64,000 nt of DNA from Acestrorhynchus altus (Eukaryota; Chordata; Actinopteri; Characiformes; Acestrorhynchidae): contig CM067515.1 in NCBI GenBank assembly GCA_034509495.1, positions 13,808,881 to 13,872,880 of the forward strand. The letters are read 5' to 3'. A program made the translations under genes and the position numbers. Under the pieces are notes generated by a model. That model had not been told where the DNA came from. It did no database searches and saw only the letters and a program-made list of their open reading frames with translations. Shown here one piece after another: positions 12,066 to 23,445 of the stretch; the stretch's first letter is position 1; each line of letters opens with the position of its first letter.

Positions 12066-14330
12066 TCCCTTCTCTGCCACATGGTACACTTTTCATACTC
12101 AGTGGATTACCTCATATTTTATTCAGACTATTTCTGATGTTGGGATTGAAGATAACAAACTACTGCTGTTGAGACAAGCCTAACTCTCTTGATTAGAATT
12201 TCAGAGCTTCTTAATGCTTCCTGGAATTCAGTACATAGTGTTTAATGAAAACTTGGAATAAATATAGATATACATACAAGATATACAGATACAATTGTGC
12301 TTATTGTCACGACAAAACAGGATTTATTCATTTATGAATTTAAATGTATTACTCTGAAATACTGATACTAGTAGAACAGCAGAAGTACCACGACAGTAAC
12401 CTGGTGGTGGTGCACTGAAAATTGGCACGAAAAAGGACATATTGGGTGCTATAAGTTTGTTACCAGCTGGCCTTATTATTAATTCAATCTGGCCCAGTGT
12501 TTACCAAGAAGTGTGTCTAATAAGGTGCCTAGTAACCCCAGGAATACTGAAATGCCTGGTGAAATACTACCATGGCATGCCCATGTTGGTTTCACCCCAA
12601 TAATATCTAATCTTTGGTCCATTTCCATTGAGGGGGTTGATATATTTGTACAGTAACAAATGGGACACACCAAACATCTTCAAGCATTACTCCACCATAT
12701 ATACATGTAATCTAACAACAATGCCAGTGCTTACAGGAGAAAAAACTATAACAAAACAGTAAAGGAGTGAAAAGAGTAAATTATAGTGACTTGATAAAAG
12801 CTATTGAACAGTATAAAACTATATTTCATTTATTATTGTACTGACCACAAATTATTAAATTAAAATGAAACAAAACCTACGTAACCATACATAAGTAAAC
12901 TAAACCCAGACACTGTGGGTTTAAGAGCAATAGTCATTAGAAGTGTTGCTTTATATCTCTCCTCTTTATTTTAAAAGCTAACATTAAATGGCAGTGATAC
13001 AACCGTGCTATAATGAAAATAATACATTTGTGGTTCATGCTGTAATGTGAGATTTACTGCTTAAGTAAGAGGTAGAAGCAGTCACGTTTTTACCTCAGTA
13101 TTAAAAATTTACATTTCCTTGTATTCCTTCAGTTTGATACAGGCGCTTGGAGGGCATGCAGTAGTCTCGTTAATATTCATACTGCATACTTTACTGCCTG
13201 TAGACAATGTAGGGAAACAGGAGGAGGGATCATATGTTTTAGTTGATAGTATCTACTCTACCAGAGCGTAGAGCAGAATTAACTTAGAATCTGATATGTT
13301 CATCATTTCAAGGGTTAAGGTGTGGGTCAGAATGATGAAGGTGAATTGAAGGTGAATCTGCTGTATGTTCAAATTAGTTATTTCAGCACGTTACCTTGTA
13401 AGCAAAATGAAGTGAAGATAAATGGACCGAAGATTTGATTTAGTTTTTAATATAATTTAGTTTTTGATTTACTTTCAGCTTTTATTTAAGGAGTCCATTT
13501 ATCACATATTCCGTCCATTTTCACAAGCAAATTTAATAACTCAGCTGACTGATAAGCAATTGACTAATTGTAAACTTTCTTTATAATTCCACGACAAGGA
13601 TATACAAATTCTGGAGTTTATTTCAAGTAATTTGGCAACTATTCAAGCAAACTCAATATGTGGTCCATGGAGGTGTTGATACAAGTGAAAGAAGCCATGA
13701 TTAATCTGGAAAGAAAGAAAAACGTTAACTAAACACATATCTGAGAGATCTGAGAGGTTACATAGCTATAACAAGTTATAAATACATACCTTGGCTTTTT
13801 TGCTTCCCCATGGCAACCAGCGGGATTCAGATGTTTGCCACCTGTAACTACGTAATCAAAGGAAAGATGACATATTTCCACACCAACTGGTGTTACAGAG
13901 GCTGCAGATCTGAATTTTCTGTTTGGAAACAGAACATTTTTCATTTGCTGGCATAAAATGGATTTTTGTTGAAATCGGGATGGGTCTTTGTGTCTGCAGG
14001 CCAGCTTAAATTTGTTTGGAAACTGATTGAGTTTCTTTAGCCAACACTCGAACACACCATTAATTCTTCCCTTCCGTCTACATCCAGGGAGGTTAGCTGT
14101 AGTGCCACAGGTTATGAATCTATTAAAAACGTTTAAAGCAAATCTCTGGACATAGACTTTCTATACTTTCTTTAAATTATGGTTTTCACATATGAAAATT
14201 CCATACTCCATGTACATTTCTATATTTCCAGCTCCTCTTACAGGCCACAAAAACAAATAAAAAAGCAGGAAATGATGTAATGAACTCCTGCCAAAAATGA
14301 TTAATGATTAATTTTGGATTCTGTTCTGTT
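12066..14330. other. acot7: intronic stretch without recognisable features
   Basis: AT-rich. A minus-strand open frame of 108 codons at 13729-14055 has no recognisable domain. No repeat end was identified. Confidence 0.45.
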
Positions 14331-14680
14331 CCCCCCAGAAGAATGAAGCATGCACTAAAAAGAACATTGTGCCTACAGTGAAGCATGGCATTGCCTCAGT
14401 GATGCTCGTGGGTTGCTTTGCTTTCTCTGCCACTGGAAACTTGCAATATTTTGAGGGAGACAAAAATCAGGATTTACTAGAAGAAAACTATGCCTTCTGT
14501 GAGGAAGCTGAAGCTTGGTTGTCATTAGACCTTCCAACAGGTCAATCATCCCAAGCATATCTCAAAGTCCAAAGAGGCTTCTTCAGGAATGCCTCCAAAA
14601 GATGGTGTCTGGCTATGCATCATGCAGCAGGACACAACAACAAATGGGTGCTCTAGTCATTAATATAACCAGTGTCAGTA
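14331..14680 (+). pseudogene. Tc1-like transposase remnant
   Basis: In frame from 14369 it reads PTVKHGIASVMLVGCFAFSA, matching the conserved PTVKHGGGSIMLWGCF block of Tc1 transposases, then ATGNLQYFEG-like sequence. It jumps to a decayed middle and finally to the C-terminal segment MVSGYASC (frame 14515) and a GGGTGCTCTA end corresponding to the usual K-G-C-S-T-K terminus. The catalytic DNDPKH and DLNPIEN regions are damaged or missing, and reading needs at least one frame change. Confidence 0.75.
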
Positions 14681-14805
14681 CCTCACATTATAGCCCAAAA
14701 CTTGAGATTATATTACTGTTCTGTTATAGTTAGATATTAAGATAAGGACAGAAAAAGCTATTTGTTTATCAACATTCTGCAAAAGTAACACTGTTAGATC
14801 CTTTA

Positions 14806-15095
14806 GGCCTAATGCAGTCTAATGTGCTAGGACTATGATCCCAGAATTGTAGATTTGAATCCTGCCATCAGCAGTTGGAGTCTAAGAAAGCAGTATGGTT
14901 TCTCTCTGGGTGAGTAGATGGTGCTCTCTCTCCAAATTACACCCTGTGTGACAGTGGTTGGCACAGGCATTTGTTTGCCGCTGTTTCGGAACTGGGGTCC
15001 CAGCACTTTCCTCCAAGCATGTTGGCTACAGTGATGCAATAGTAGATTTACATGTAATGGAGGAAGCATGTGCTTGTCTTCACCCTCCTAGCATC
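14806..15095 (+). mobile_element. tRNA-derived SINE (family A, copy 2, nearly complete)
   Basis: The tRNA-like head has GCAGTCTAATGTGCTAGG and a B-box-like GATTTGAATCC at about 14851-14861. A body with CATCAGCAGTTGGAGTCTAA and TCTCTCTGGGTGAGTAGATG follows, and the end is GGAGGAAGCATGTGCTTGTC. The same order of blocks occurs on the minus strand at 25669-25880. The head is too degenerate to be a working tRNA gene. Confidence 0.65.
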
Positions 15096-15380
15096 CTATG
15101 AAATGGATGAGAGTCCTGACAGGGTTATGATATTTAGATATTACAATTCATGTTGGCTGTCTTTGTAGAATTATAACATTGCTGCTTAATTGGCTAATAG
15201 TTTTGTAAGTGCTAGCATCATTGCTATGGTACATAAGTACATTGTGGAGTATTACTTGAAGAAGATTTGTTATAATAACAGCGTTAGAAGAGTATTATAG
15301 AGTTATAAGAGTATCATTATCATGCAGTATTGGCACTTCTAGAACATCTCTCAGCCAGTTAGATTGTAGGGTCTGAACTA
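15096..15380. other. acot7: intronic stretch, nothing recognised
   Basis: AT-rich filler between a SINE and a Tc1 deletion derivative. Confidence 0.4.
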
Positions 15381-15897
15381 TAGGGGTTGGACAATGAAAC
15401 TGAAACACCTGGTTTTAGACCACAATAATTTATTAGTATGTGTACTAGGGCCTCCTTTTGCGGCCAATACAGTGTCAATTCCTCTTGGGAATGACATTTT
15501 TTGGATACAATCCGGGTTAGCACCCAAACATCCCTTTCAGACAGCTTCCTCTGGCGTCCACAGTTAATCCTGTTGGATGTGGTTCGTCCTTCTTGGTGTT
15601 ATGCTGACATTACCCTGGATACCGTGGCTCTTGATACATCACAAAGACTTGCTGTCTTGGTCACAGATGCACCAACAATGTGTCCTCTTTTGAACTCTGG
15701 TATGTCACCCATAATGTTGTGTGAATTGCAATATTTTGAGCAGAAATGTGCTCTTACCTGCTAACTGAACCTTCACACTCTGCTCTAACTGGTGCAGTGT
15801 GCAATTAATGAAGATTGGCCACCACGCTGCTCCAATTTAGCCATGAAACCGCCCACACTAAAATGACAGGTGTCTCAGTTTCAGTGTCCAACCCCTA
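15381..15897 (-). mobile_element. Tc1-type deletion derivative with intact ends
   Basis: Inverted ends TAGGGGTTGGACAATGAAAC and, on the other strand, TAGGGGTTGGACACTGAAAC, continuing to AACACCTG or GACACCTG. Flanked by TA at 15379-15380 and 15898-15899. Total 517 bp. The interior on the minus strand keeps part of the N-terminal DNA-binding region of a transposase, including RKLSERDVWVLTRIVSK (about 15493-15543); the DDE domain is gone. A non-autonomous element that could only have moved with help from a full-length relative. Confidence 0.8.
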
Positions 15898-17102
15898 TAA
15901 CTGTGATAACAATTATTAAGACTCTTGAGCTGAATAATACTGTGAATGCAGTCATCATTTTGTGTTGAATTTGAAAAAAAAAAAAACACTTATTAGTTAA
16001 TTAATGCTATAGTTAAGAAAGACTGGCTTGAAGAGGACACCCTTGTATAAACCAAGTTTTGACCTTTTTCAGACATAAATCCAGCAGTGATGCCAATGAC
16101 AGAAGGTAGGCTCTGTAGGTGCTAGTGTTCTCTCCAGCCTGATAGAAATCCAGAATGCCGTGCTGTGCATTATTAAAACACCTCACTTAAAGCCATCTGC
16201 ATGCGCTGCTCACCAGTGCATGCACAGACTCAAAAACACATGATTGGTTTAAAAATAACTGTCTAAAAGCGTATTCCGTTGAGGTCCCCATTCTGTGGCG
16301 ACCGGCTGAGCACCCATCATGTAAATGGAGTTGTCATATGTGGCCGTTGGAAAGTGTGTTGTGGGTTATAAATAGTATATTGACAAGGCTGCGGATGCTA
16401 TTTTTTGACCCGAGGTATTTTTTTTCTTCATCCCCTCCCGAGTGAAAGATCTTTGTCTATTTTTAGGCTTTCCTGATTTAGTACTGCACAGAAGTGTGTG
16501 TGTGTGTGTGGTGAGGGGTTGTTGTCAGAGGAAGGGAGGCGAGCAGAGGAGTGAGGGAGTGATGGAGAAATGGAGGGAGGTGTATGCCTATCCCGAGTGG
16601 CATTGAATGCTATGCTGCACACAACGGCAAAGCACAAAAACGCAGTAAGGATCACTCAAAAGGGCCATGTTGGCCTTTTTTGCAGCCACCATCAACAATA
16701 GAGGCTCTTCTCCTCAGGACAGCTTCCTGAAGAATGAGGCAGGATACAGAAGCGAGACGAGATAAAGGGGAAGACTGGAGGTTTTATTCTTTCCTTTCAG
16801 TCACCATCACTCTTCCGGGCCCATTAGCACAGTCCCTGCCGCACAAAACAAGTTGCGTTACCGTAGCAACCTCTGGGCTGGCAATGTGAAATTCATGTTT
16901 ATTTTTAGGCACAGCTCATGTAGTCTGTGTACACTATGAGGTTCAGTGTACACTGATCCCCTTGCTTCATGTACTGCGCAGCTGCCACTACCACAGCTTA
17001 TAATTAGAGGTGCAAAACACCTATGCAGAACTGTAATATGTGTATGTATAAAATATAGAAGATACCCTTTCATTTAGTCAATTCCCAGTCAGGGGATTGT
17101 AT
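15898..17102. other. acot7: unique-looking intronic stretch
   Basis: No repeat end or exon recognised. The 16.1-17.0 kb part has higher GC and few simple repeats (a short GT run at about 16.50 kb). It could hold regulatory sequence, but nothing specific can be shown. Confidence 0.4.
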
Positions 17103-17127
17103 ACACACACACACACACACACACACA
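17103..17127. repeat. (AC)n microsatellite
   Basis: About 12 AC units directly abutting a Tc1-type terminus at 17128. Confidence 0.9.
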
Positions 17128-17320
17128 TCGATCAGCCATAACATTATAACCATTATGACCTTGTTTCTACACTCACTGTCCATGTTAACCATGCACTAAC
17201 CATCGGACCACTTTGTCATTCTATAATTACAGATTGTAGTCCACCAGTTTCTCTGTGCATTTTATTAGCCTCCTTTCACCCTGCTCTTCCTGATACAGCA
17301 GTGCTGCTGGACTGTTTAGC
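17128..17320. mobile_element. Tc1 terminus plus deleted fish DNA repeat
   Basis: 17128-17160 carries GATCAGCCATAACATTATAA, the terminus of the Tc1 family whose deleted copies lie at 26.6 and 44.9 kb. The next 150 bases (CACTCACTGTCCATGTTAAC, TTACAGATTGTAGTCCA, CAGCAGTGCTGCTGGACT) match a very common fish non-autonomous repeat with its middle missing. Confidence 0.55.
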
Positions 17321-17486
17321 CTTTCGAACCATAGGCTAATTTTGTCTGGTATTTTCATAGTTCGAGGTACTTTTATTTGCCAAACAATGTGAAAGGTATT
17401 TGTTTTTGTCAGGTGATCCTAGGCTACTCAAATCATATGAAATGTTAAAATCAACAGAATATAGATATTTTTATAATTATGAACTA

Positions 17487-17845
17487 AAATGTACTTGTGC
17501 CTGGTTTTTTTAAGTACAAAACCACTTGACATCTGATCATGGAAATTGATCGTCCAGAGTGTTTTTGAGCTGACATTAAAAAAAAATAATTATTTGTGAT
17601 AATTAGAAAGACAAGGACAGTTATAATAATAGATTTGTCAAAATACAGTCCAAATTAATGTAAAAAAAAAACAAAAAAAAAAACATGAATGTGCTTTATT
17701 ATTTTTGTTTTTTATGCATATATCAGTATTATTCCTTCTCTGGAGTTTTATTCAGAAATTTGAATACTGTGTGGGCAAAGAAAGAGAAAAAGTTTCTCCC
17801 TTCTCATTTTTTTTCTATATCCCAATACCTGGGTCAGTGATGCCA
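17487..17845 (+). repeat. unclassified interspersed repeat, copy 2
   Basis: Partner of 3423-3735, same strand and same order of blocks, with poly-A interruptions near 17.58 and 17.66 kb that the first copy lacks. Confidence 0.6.
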
Positions 17846-18967
17846 TTAGCCCCGCCCCCTCTTGCTGGTCAGCTGGAGTTTGTATGCAGGTTGAGCATGT
17901 GCACTTGGACAGAACAGTAAACATGCACTGAAATGCTCCTTTGGTATTGTAACTGGCACGTCTGTTCCTGAGATATCAATATGATTTTATTGATTCATCC
18001 TCATTAAGCCTCACAATGGAAATGTCCTTCAGTACCTGTTGGCTATGCTGCACACATGGAAAAAAAAAAACATGAGAATAATGAACTGTTATGTAATCAC
18101 CTGTAGCAATTACAACCAGAACATCTGTGGGAATTTAAAAGTGGTGGCACTGTAGCTTGGAGTGTAGCTGGGATATACAGTGTACCACTGTTTCCTCTGC
18201 GAATGGGACAGCTGTGAAAGAAAGTTACATTACCGAAAAAGGAACTGGCCCATTCATCAGCAACTGATGCCAGTACAGAAAAATGTGGGACACAAGCCAC
18301 TTGTGGACCCAAAAATGATTTTTTTTTTCACACAAAGCTTGGACAGATGAAAAACTCTCTGAAAACTATGAACTAAAAAGGTGAGGCTTTCTGTTATTTG
18401 AGAAAAATGTTACCAAGAAGAACTGCTGCTAAGATCAATGAAGACCTTTTTTGGTCCATAAATCTGACCCATCATGAATGACAAGAATGAAGGGCTGCTG
18501 TTGGGGCCTGAGAAGGTTTTTCAAAATGTTTGTGACACAGACAGACACAAAATTTCAAAGAAGCAAATTCTTTGTAAACATTGATAGCTCTCTTTCTATA
18601 GCTCTATAACTATCTGTAACTCTCTAGGTATATATGTAAGAGAGACTATTAATGTAGTGATAGAGAGAGAGATATTAAGACAGGCTAAACAGACATGTTC
18701 TGGGTGCTCATAACTATGCTTTTGTCTAATAAATGTTGAGATGTTTTTTTCTTGTGCAGAACACACCCGTCTACATTACTGAAGCAGTGCATTCAGGTAG
18801 GAATCTGTTTAGTGTGCAGTGAGCAACCTTGAGGGCAGTTTGTCAGATTACCCACCCAGTCAGAAGTTAGAAATGGTACTGATATTTTCTGTGGTAAAAA
18901 AAATCCTAAATTTTGATTGGGTGTTCAAGCTGCATGGTTAGGTGGGCTGAGCCAACCCTTGCACATA
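17846..18967. other. acot7: intronic stretch, possible decayed repeats
   Basis: AT-rich with a GA/AT-rich tract at about 18.65 kb. No family could be named. The bases up to 18965 directly precede the TA target of the intact Tc1 element. Confidence 0.4.
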
Positions 18968-19166
18968 CAGTGGGGAAAATAAGTATTTAGTCAGTCACCA
19001 ATTGTGCAAGTTCTCCCACTTAAAAAGATGAGAGAGGCCGTTAATTGACATCATAGGTAGACCTCAACTATGAGAGACAAAATGTGAAAAGAAAATTGAG
19101 AAAATCATTTTGTCTGATTTTAAAGAATTTATTTGCAAATAATGATGGAAAATAAGTATTTGGTCA
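18968..19166. repeat. left inverted repeat of the complete Tc1 element
   Basis: Contains the outer direct repeat 18974-18993 and inner direct repeat 19147-19166 (19 of 20 identical). The TIR ends 16 bases before the transposase stop codon, so there is almost no 3' untranslated spacer inside the element. Confidence 0.9.
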
Positions 19167-19182
19167 ATAACAAAAGTTCATC

Positions 19183-20205
19183 TCAATACTTTGTTGTATA
19201 TCCTCTGTTGGCAATGACAGAGGTCAAACGTTTTCTGTAAGTCTTCACAAGGTTGGCACACACTGTTGCTGGGATGTTGGCCCATTCCTCCATGCAGATC
19301 TCCTCTAGAGCAGTGATGTTTTGGGGCTGTCGGCGGGCAACACGAACTTTTAACTCCCTCCAAAGGTTTTCGATGGGGTTGAGATCGGGAGACTGGCTAG
19401 GCCACTCCAGGACTTTGAAATGTTTCTTACGAAGCCACTCCTTTGTTGCCCTGGCAGTGTGCTTGGGATCATTGTCATGCTGAAAGACCCAGCCACGTTT
19501 CATCTTCATTGCCCTTGCTGATGGAAGGAGGTTTGCACCCAAAATCTCACAATACATGGCCCCATTCATTCTTTCATGTACACGGACCAGTCGTCCTGGT
19601 CCCTTTGCAGAGAAACAGCCCCAAAGCATGATGTTGCCACCCCCATGCTTCACAGTTGGTATGGTGTTCTTTGGATGCAACTCCACATTCACTGTCCTCC
19701 AAACACGACGAGTTGTGTTTTTACCAAATAGTTCTACTTTGGTTTCATCTGGCCATATGACATTCTCCCAATACTCTTCTGGAACATCCAAATGCTCTCT
19801 AGCAAACTTCAGACGTGCCTGGATATGGACTGGCTTAAGCAGGGGGACACGTCTGGCACTGCAAGATCTGAGTCCCTGGCATCGTAGTGTGTTGCTGATG
19901 GTAGCCTTTGTAACGTTGGTCCCAGCTTTCTGCAGGTCATTCACTAGATCCCCCCTTGTGGTTCTTGGATTTTTCCTCACCGTTCTTGTGATCATTTTGA
20001 CCCCACGGGCTGAGATCTTGCGTGGAGCCCCAGATCGAGGGAGATTAGTAGTGGTCTTGTAGGTCTTCCGTTTTCTAATTATTGCTCCCACAGTAGATTT
20101 CTTCACACCAAGCTGCTTGCCTATTGCAGATTCAGTCTTCCCAGCCTGGTGCAGGTCTACAATTCGGTTTCTGGTGTCCTCCAACAGCTCTTTCGTCTTC
20201 ACCAT
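19183..20205 (-). CDS. Tc1/mariner DD34E transposase, intact
   Basis: Cut-and-paste transposase, 340 residues, the usual Tc1 length, no stop or frameshift. Residues about 1-110 form the paired-type DNA-binding region: an N-terminal helix-turn-helix (LLEDTRNRIVDLHQAGKTES), a GRPR-like hinge (RSGAPRK, residues 57-63) with nearby basic residues suitable for nuclear import, then a second HTH (TTRGDLVNDLQKAGTNVTKA). The RNase H-like catalytic domain has Asp153 in WPDETKVELFG, Asp244 in FQHDNDPKHT and Glu279 in PDLNPIENLW, the same numbering as Sleeping Beauty, spaced as DD34E. A glycine-rich PTVKHGGGNIMLWGCF block (183-198) lies between. The start ATG at 20203-20205 has A at -3 and G at +4, a good Kozak context. 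It reads antisense to acot7. Long plus-strand open frames over 19253-20062 are shadows. The Pro at 152, where relatives often have Ser or Ala, is the only oddity seen near the active site. Confidence 0.95.
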   Translation of the reverse strand: MVKTKELLEDTRNRIVDLHQAGKTESAIGKQLGVKKSTVGAIIRKRKTYKTTTNLPRSGAPRKISARGVKMITRTVRKNPRTTRGDLVNDLQKAGTNVTKATISNTLRCQGLRSCSARRVPLLKPVHIQARLKFAREHLDVPEEYWENVIWPDETKVELFGKNTTRRVWRTVNVELHPKNTIPTVKHGGGNIMLWGCFSAKGPGRLVRVHERMNGAMYCEILGANLLPSARAMKMKRGWVFQHDNDPKHTARATKEWLRKKHFKVLEWPSQSPDLNPIENLWRELKVRVARRQPQNITALEEICMEEWANIPATVCANLVKTYRKRLTSVIANRGYTTKY

Positions 20206-20371
20206 AGTGGAGTTTGGAGTGTGACTGTTTGAGGTTGTGGGCAGGTGTCTTTTATACTGTTAACGACTTCAAACAGGTGCCATTAATACAGGTAATGAGT
20301 GGGGGAAAGAGGAGCCTCTTAAAAAAGAAGTTACAGGTCTGTGACAGCCAGAAATCTTGCTTGTTTGTAGG

Positions 20372-20571
20372 TGACCAAATACTTATTTTTCACCATTATT
20401 TGCAAATAAATTCTTTAAAAGTCAGACAAAATTATTTTCTCAATTTTTTTTTCACATTTTGTCTCTCATAGTTGAGGTCTACCTATGATGTCAATTACAG
20501 GCCTCTCTCATCTTTTTAAGTGGGAGAACTTGCACAATTGGTGACTGACTAAATACTTATTTTCCCCACTG
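20372..20571. repeat. right inverted repeat of the complete Tc1 element
   Basis: Inverse of 18968-19166, with inner and outer direct repeats at 20372-20391 and 20546-20565. About 165 bases separate it from the transposase start codon; this spacer would be the promoter/leader of the transposase, but no TATA box was assigned. Confidence 0.9.
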
Positions 20572-20573
20572 TA

Positions 20574-21345
20574 GCTATCACCGGCCTTGCTTCAGACCCA
20601 CAACGTTAGGTCATATTCTGAAAGTTCAAAGATGGAAAAAACACTTGAGAATGTTTTGAGCTCTTGAAGCGAGAGTGGAGCTTGATTTCTCCCAAAGACA
20701 AAAGCTTTGAGTGCTGTATATTTGATGGGAGCCAACATTTTGTGTGCAGTTTTTGGTCATATAAAAGTTTTATAAACATTTTTACCAATATACCAATATT
20801 TCAATCAGTGTAATCAATAGTGAAAAATACACTTTGCACTGTATAATTAAGTACATTGGTATAATTTGCAGAAATATACAATTAAGAGGTATAATTTTCT
20901 TTTATTTCTGTAAATATGCTCTGTGACATCATGGTAAAATGCACTATACAAATACATTTTTAATAGAAAAGCATTATAGAAAAGGTGCGTAGCATATTGT
21001 CTTTGTGAACACACAAAAAGTCCTTGGTTTATTCAAACAAGGCATGAAGCAATGGCTGCATGTCCCTGGGCTCACGTCCAGGTGCTGATTTTCCACTGTA
21101 CCCCGCCACTGACTATTTAGTGACACTGTGCGGAGATTGGCATTTGGCACGCAAGTCAGGCCCCTCCCTGTTCTAGCAGCAGGCAGTGTCATGACAGTCC
21201 AGACTTTCTGGCATTTGCCCATCACTGTGCAAGCTAGCACCTGACAGTAAGTGCGTAAGCATTGTCACATGAATGTGTCTAATAAAGGAACTCCATGTGG
21301 AAGAAGTTTAATGAGGTAAATTCGCTTGTTTTAGCAAACCACATT
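20574..21345. other. acot7: intronic stretch, nothing recognised
   Basis: AT-rich sequence right of the Tc1 element. No exon or repeat end recognised. Confidence 0.4.
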
Positions 21346-21349
21346 CCCA

Positions 21350-21470
21350 CAGTGATGTGCTGCTCTTCAGTATCAACACCACCATATTGTCCTGCGGTTG
21401 GTGGGATATTTTACTATTTTGACAGCTTTGACTAGAGCTTTCAACAGTGGGATGGGTTTATGTAGATTAT
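21350..21470 (+). repeat. short dispersed repeat, copy 1
   Basis: Shares CTTCAGTATCAACACCACCA and TTTGACT.GAGCTTT with 31780-31860 on the same strand. Too short to classify. Confidence 0.5.
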
Positions 21471-21574
21471 GAGCATGTAAATAAAGAAAGGTTTTTTTAT
21501 TTGGCATGGATGTCAGGAACTTCAGTCAAGAATCCTCAACTGGCTAATGTTCCAACAGCGAATATAACAGATAT

Positions 21575-21800
21575 AGGACTTGAGTTTGAGTCACACTGAA
21601 GTCGCATACAAATAGATGTCAGACTTGACTTGCAACTTTTCCCTAATGACTCATGACTTGACCTTGACTTGTGAATAATAACTCATGAACAATGAGTGCA
21701 TATTGACATGAGACTTGACTTGGACTAAGCACTTTTGTCTTTACATTGACTCTTGTGTAAAGACTTTTTACTTGTACTTGTATTGTGAGACACCTCTGGA
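21575..21800. repeat. GACTTG-rich dispersed repeat, copy 2
   Basis: Many GACTTG units (AGACTTGACTTGCAAC, ATGAGACTTGACTTGGAC) ending at AGACACCTCTGG, a plausible transposon terminus of hAT type. Same family as 11930-12065. Confidence 0.55.
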
Positions 21801-22387
21801 ATAAAGTAACATCTGTATTTAGATCTATGGGAAAGAGACTGGCAGGATATTCAAAATGTGTTTAGAATGTTTCAGTAAGAGCAGTCAGTCCAACATGATA
21901 TTGAAAAAGATATAATATGGCTAAATGGACTTCAGTGGTACAAAAATGAAATGGCTGGACATGATGGTCTGATGAGTCATCCTGAATGGTTGACCCATAC
22001 CCATTTTGCATTTGGTGTTAGATGGCATTCTCGTTCACCATTGAAACGTAAAATGAAGGAATTTCTTGTGGAAGAATAAAGTTCCAGCCCACCATTACAG
22101 TTCCAGACACTGTTCTGACTACAGTGGTTTGACAGCTTACAAATGCACTTTGTTGTATTTACCAACCAGTTTTTATTAATATATTTATCTACATTTAAAA
22201 TATTTTTGATTATAAATAATATTTCATTTCCAAATATGTTGAATATCCCACCTTTTATGATAGATATGGTTTAGTATTTTGTTGCGGAATCAACATCCTT
22301 ATCTTAATATTTCTAACATGCTAAACTATTTTAAACTATATGATTTTATTTTAGTTTAACTTGGTAGTATATTATTTTAGATTGGAA

Positions 22388-22940
22388 CCTAGGCAAGGCA
22401 AGTTTATTTGTATTGTACCTTTCAAACACAGTGGCAAATTTAATGTGCTTTACATAAATAGAGATTAAATAAAGACATTAAATCAATAAAGCATAAAAAA
22501 ATAATTAAGAAATAAAATATAATAAATATATTCATTAAAAAGCAATAAACTTAAACAATGTATATTTAAATTAAATTAAATTAAATTAATAAATAAATAA
22601 ATAAAAATGAACTTGAGAATGAGAGAAATGCAGTTACGGGATAGAGTTATCAGTTTTTAAACTGTTCAAACAGGAATGTTTTCAGCCTTGATTTAAAAGT
22701 GTCCAGTACTGGGGCTCTTCTACTCTCTGTCCATTTAACTCCATGTTTAGTCTTTACCTCAGGAATGACTCACTGACTCTGTGGTTCACACAGAAAATCT
22801 CTAATCTTGTTAATCTTGTTATGGTTATAGAATGCTGGTTTGGTGACTGCTTTGAGGGATATTGAATTTACATATGCAGCTAATTTGTGACTCTCATGAT
22901 TATTCCCAAATAAAACAATCTTAGTTTTATCTTTAACTGC
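22388..22940. repeat. old fish retroposon-like repeat
   Basis: Starts GGCAAGGCAAGTTTATTTGTAT, followed by CAATGTGCTTTACATAA-like sequence, AT-rich simple sequence (TTAAA and AATA arrays at about 22.57-22.61 kb) and a TTTAAAAGTGTCCAGTACTGGGG segment. This is a common degenerate teleost repeat. Class uncertain. Confidence 0.45.
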
Positions 22941-23223
22941 AGAAAGTTATGACACATGCAATCAGTCATGTGCTCAAGATATTTACACAGAGATAACCAT
23001 AATTGTCTGGACTGAACCTAAAGGAAGGGTAGTATAAACAAACATCACTACACAATTGTTTATTGGCATTTTCCCAATATTGTGTAAAGCTTGAGCTATA
23101 GTTTACTTATGTTCACTGCTATAAGAAAGCTGGTTGATGAAGGAATGCTAGCTGTGATTTGTTTTGTGAGAAAACATTTCTGGACATATCCTTTATAATA
23201 TTTTATCTATTAGCTAAAGAAAG

Positions 23224-23385
23224 TGGGCAGCACAGTGACAACGCAGGTAGTGCTCGTGTCACACAGCTCCAGGGGCCTGGAGTTGTGGGTTTGATCCTCA
23301 CTTCTGCCTTGTGCCTGATGATTCCAGATAGGCTCTCAATGCACCCTTTTTAGGATGAAACGGATAAGATACTGACTGAATGACA
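23224..23385 (+). repeat. LINE-tail-like repeat, GGTTTGATCC type
   Basis: GGGCAGCACAGTG ... CACACAGCTCCAGGGGCCTG ... GGGTTTGATCCTC, ending in a degenerate GGATAAGATACTGACTGAATG. The same family lies on the minus strand at 39090-39270 and 39610-39895. Found throughout teleosts as an L2-type retroposon tail. Confidence 0.6.
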
Positions 23386-23445
23386 AAAGCACCAATGAGG
23401 CACATCCATAGAAAAATCTTTTTAGTGAAGGATAAACAAACCTGG

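Larger units (their letters stand above)
18968..20571 (-). mobile_element. complete Tc1-like transposon, IR/DR type
   Basis: A 1,604-bp element flanked by TA at 18966-18967 and 20572-20573. Both ends begin CAGTGGGGAAAATAAGTATT. The inverted repeats are about 200 bp (18968-19166 and 20372-20571) and differ at only about eight positions by eye. Each carries a 20-bp direct repeat at its outer edge (18974-18993; 20546-20565) and a near copy at its inner edge (19147-19166; 20372-20391), the IR/DR layout of Sleeping Beauty-like elements, where these are the transposase binding sites. The interior is a single uninterrupted transposase gene on the minus strand. It is the only element in the window with ends, target site and gene all whole, so it is the youngest and may still be mobile. 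Confidence 0.93.

Noticed and set aside
13729..14055. 108-codon minus-strand frame with Cys and His, considered as a THAP-type zinc finger
   Set aside because: The C-x2-H pair and the conserved Pro/Phe positions are not in register; no support beyond Cys content.
14806..14880. tRNA gene
   Set aside because: B box present but no cloverleaf; it is the head of a SINE that has other copies in the window.
19253..20062. Plus-strand open frames of up to 168 codons
   Set aside because: They lie wholly antisense to the transposase gene and have no domain; shadows of its codon structure.
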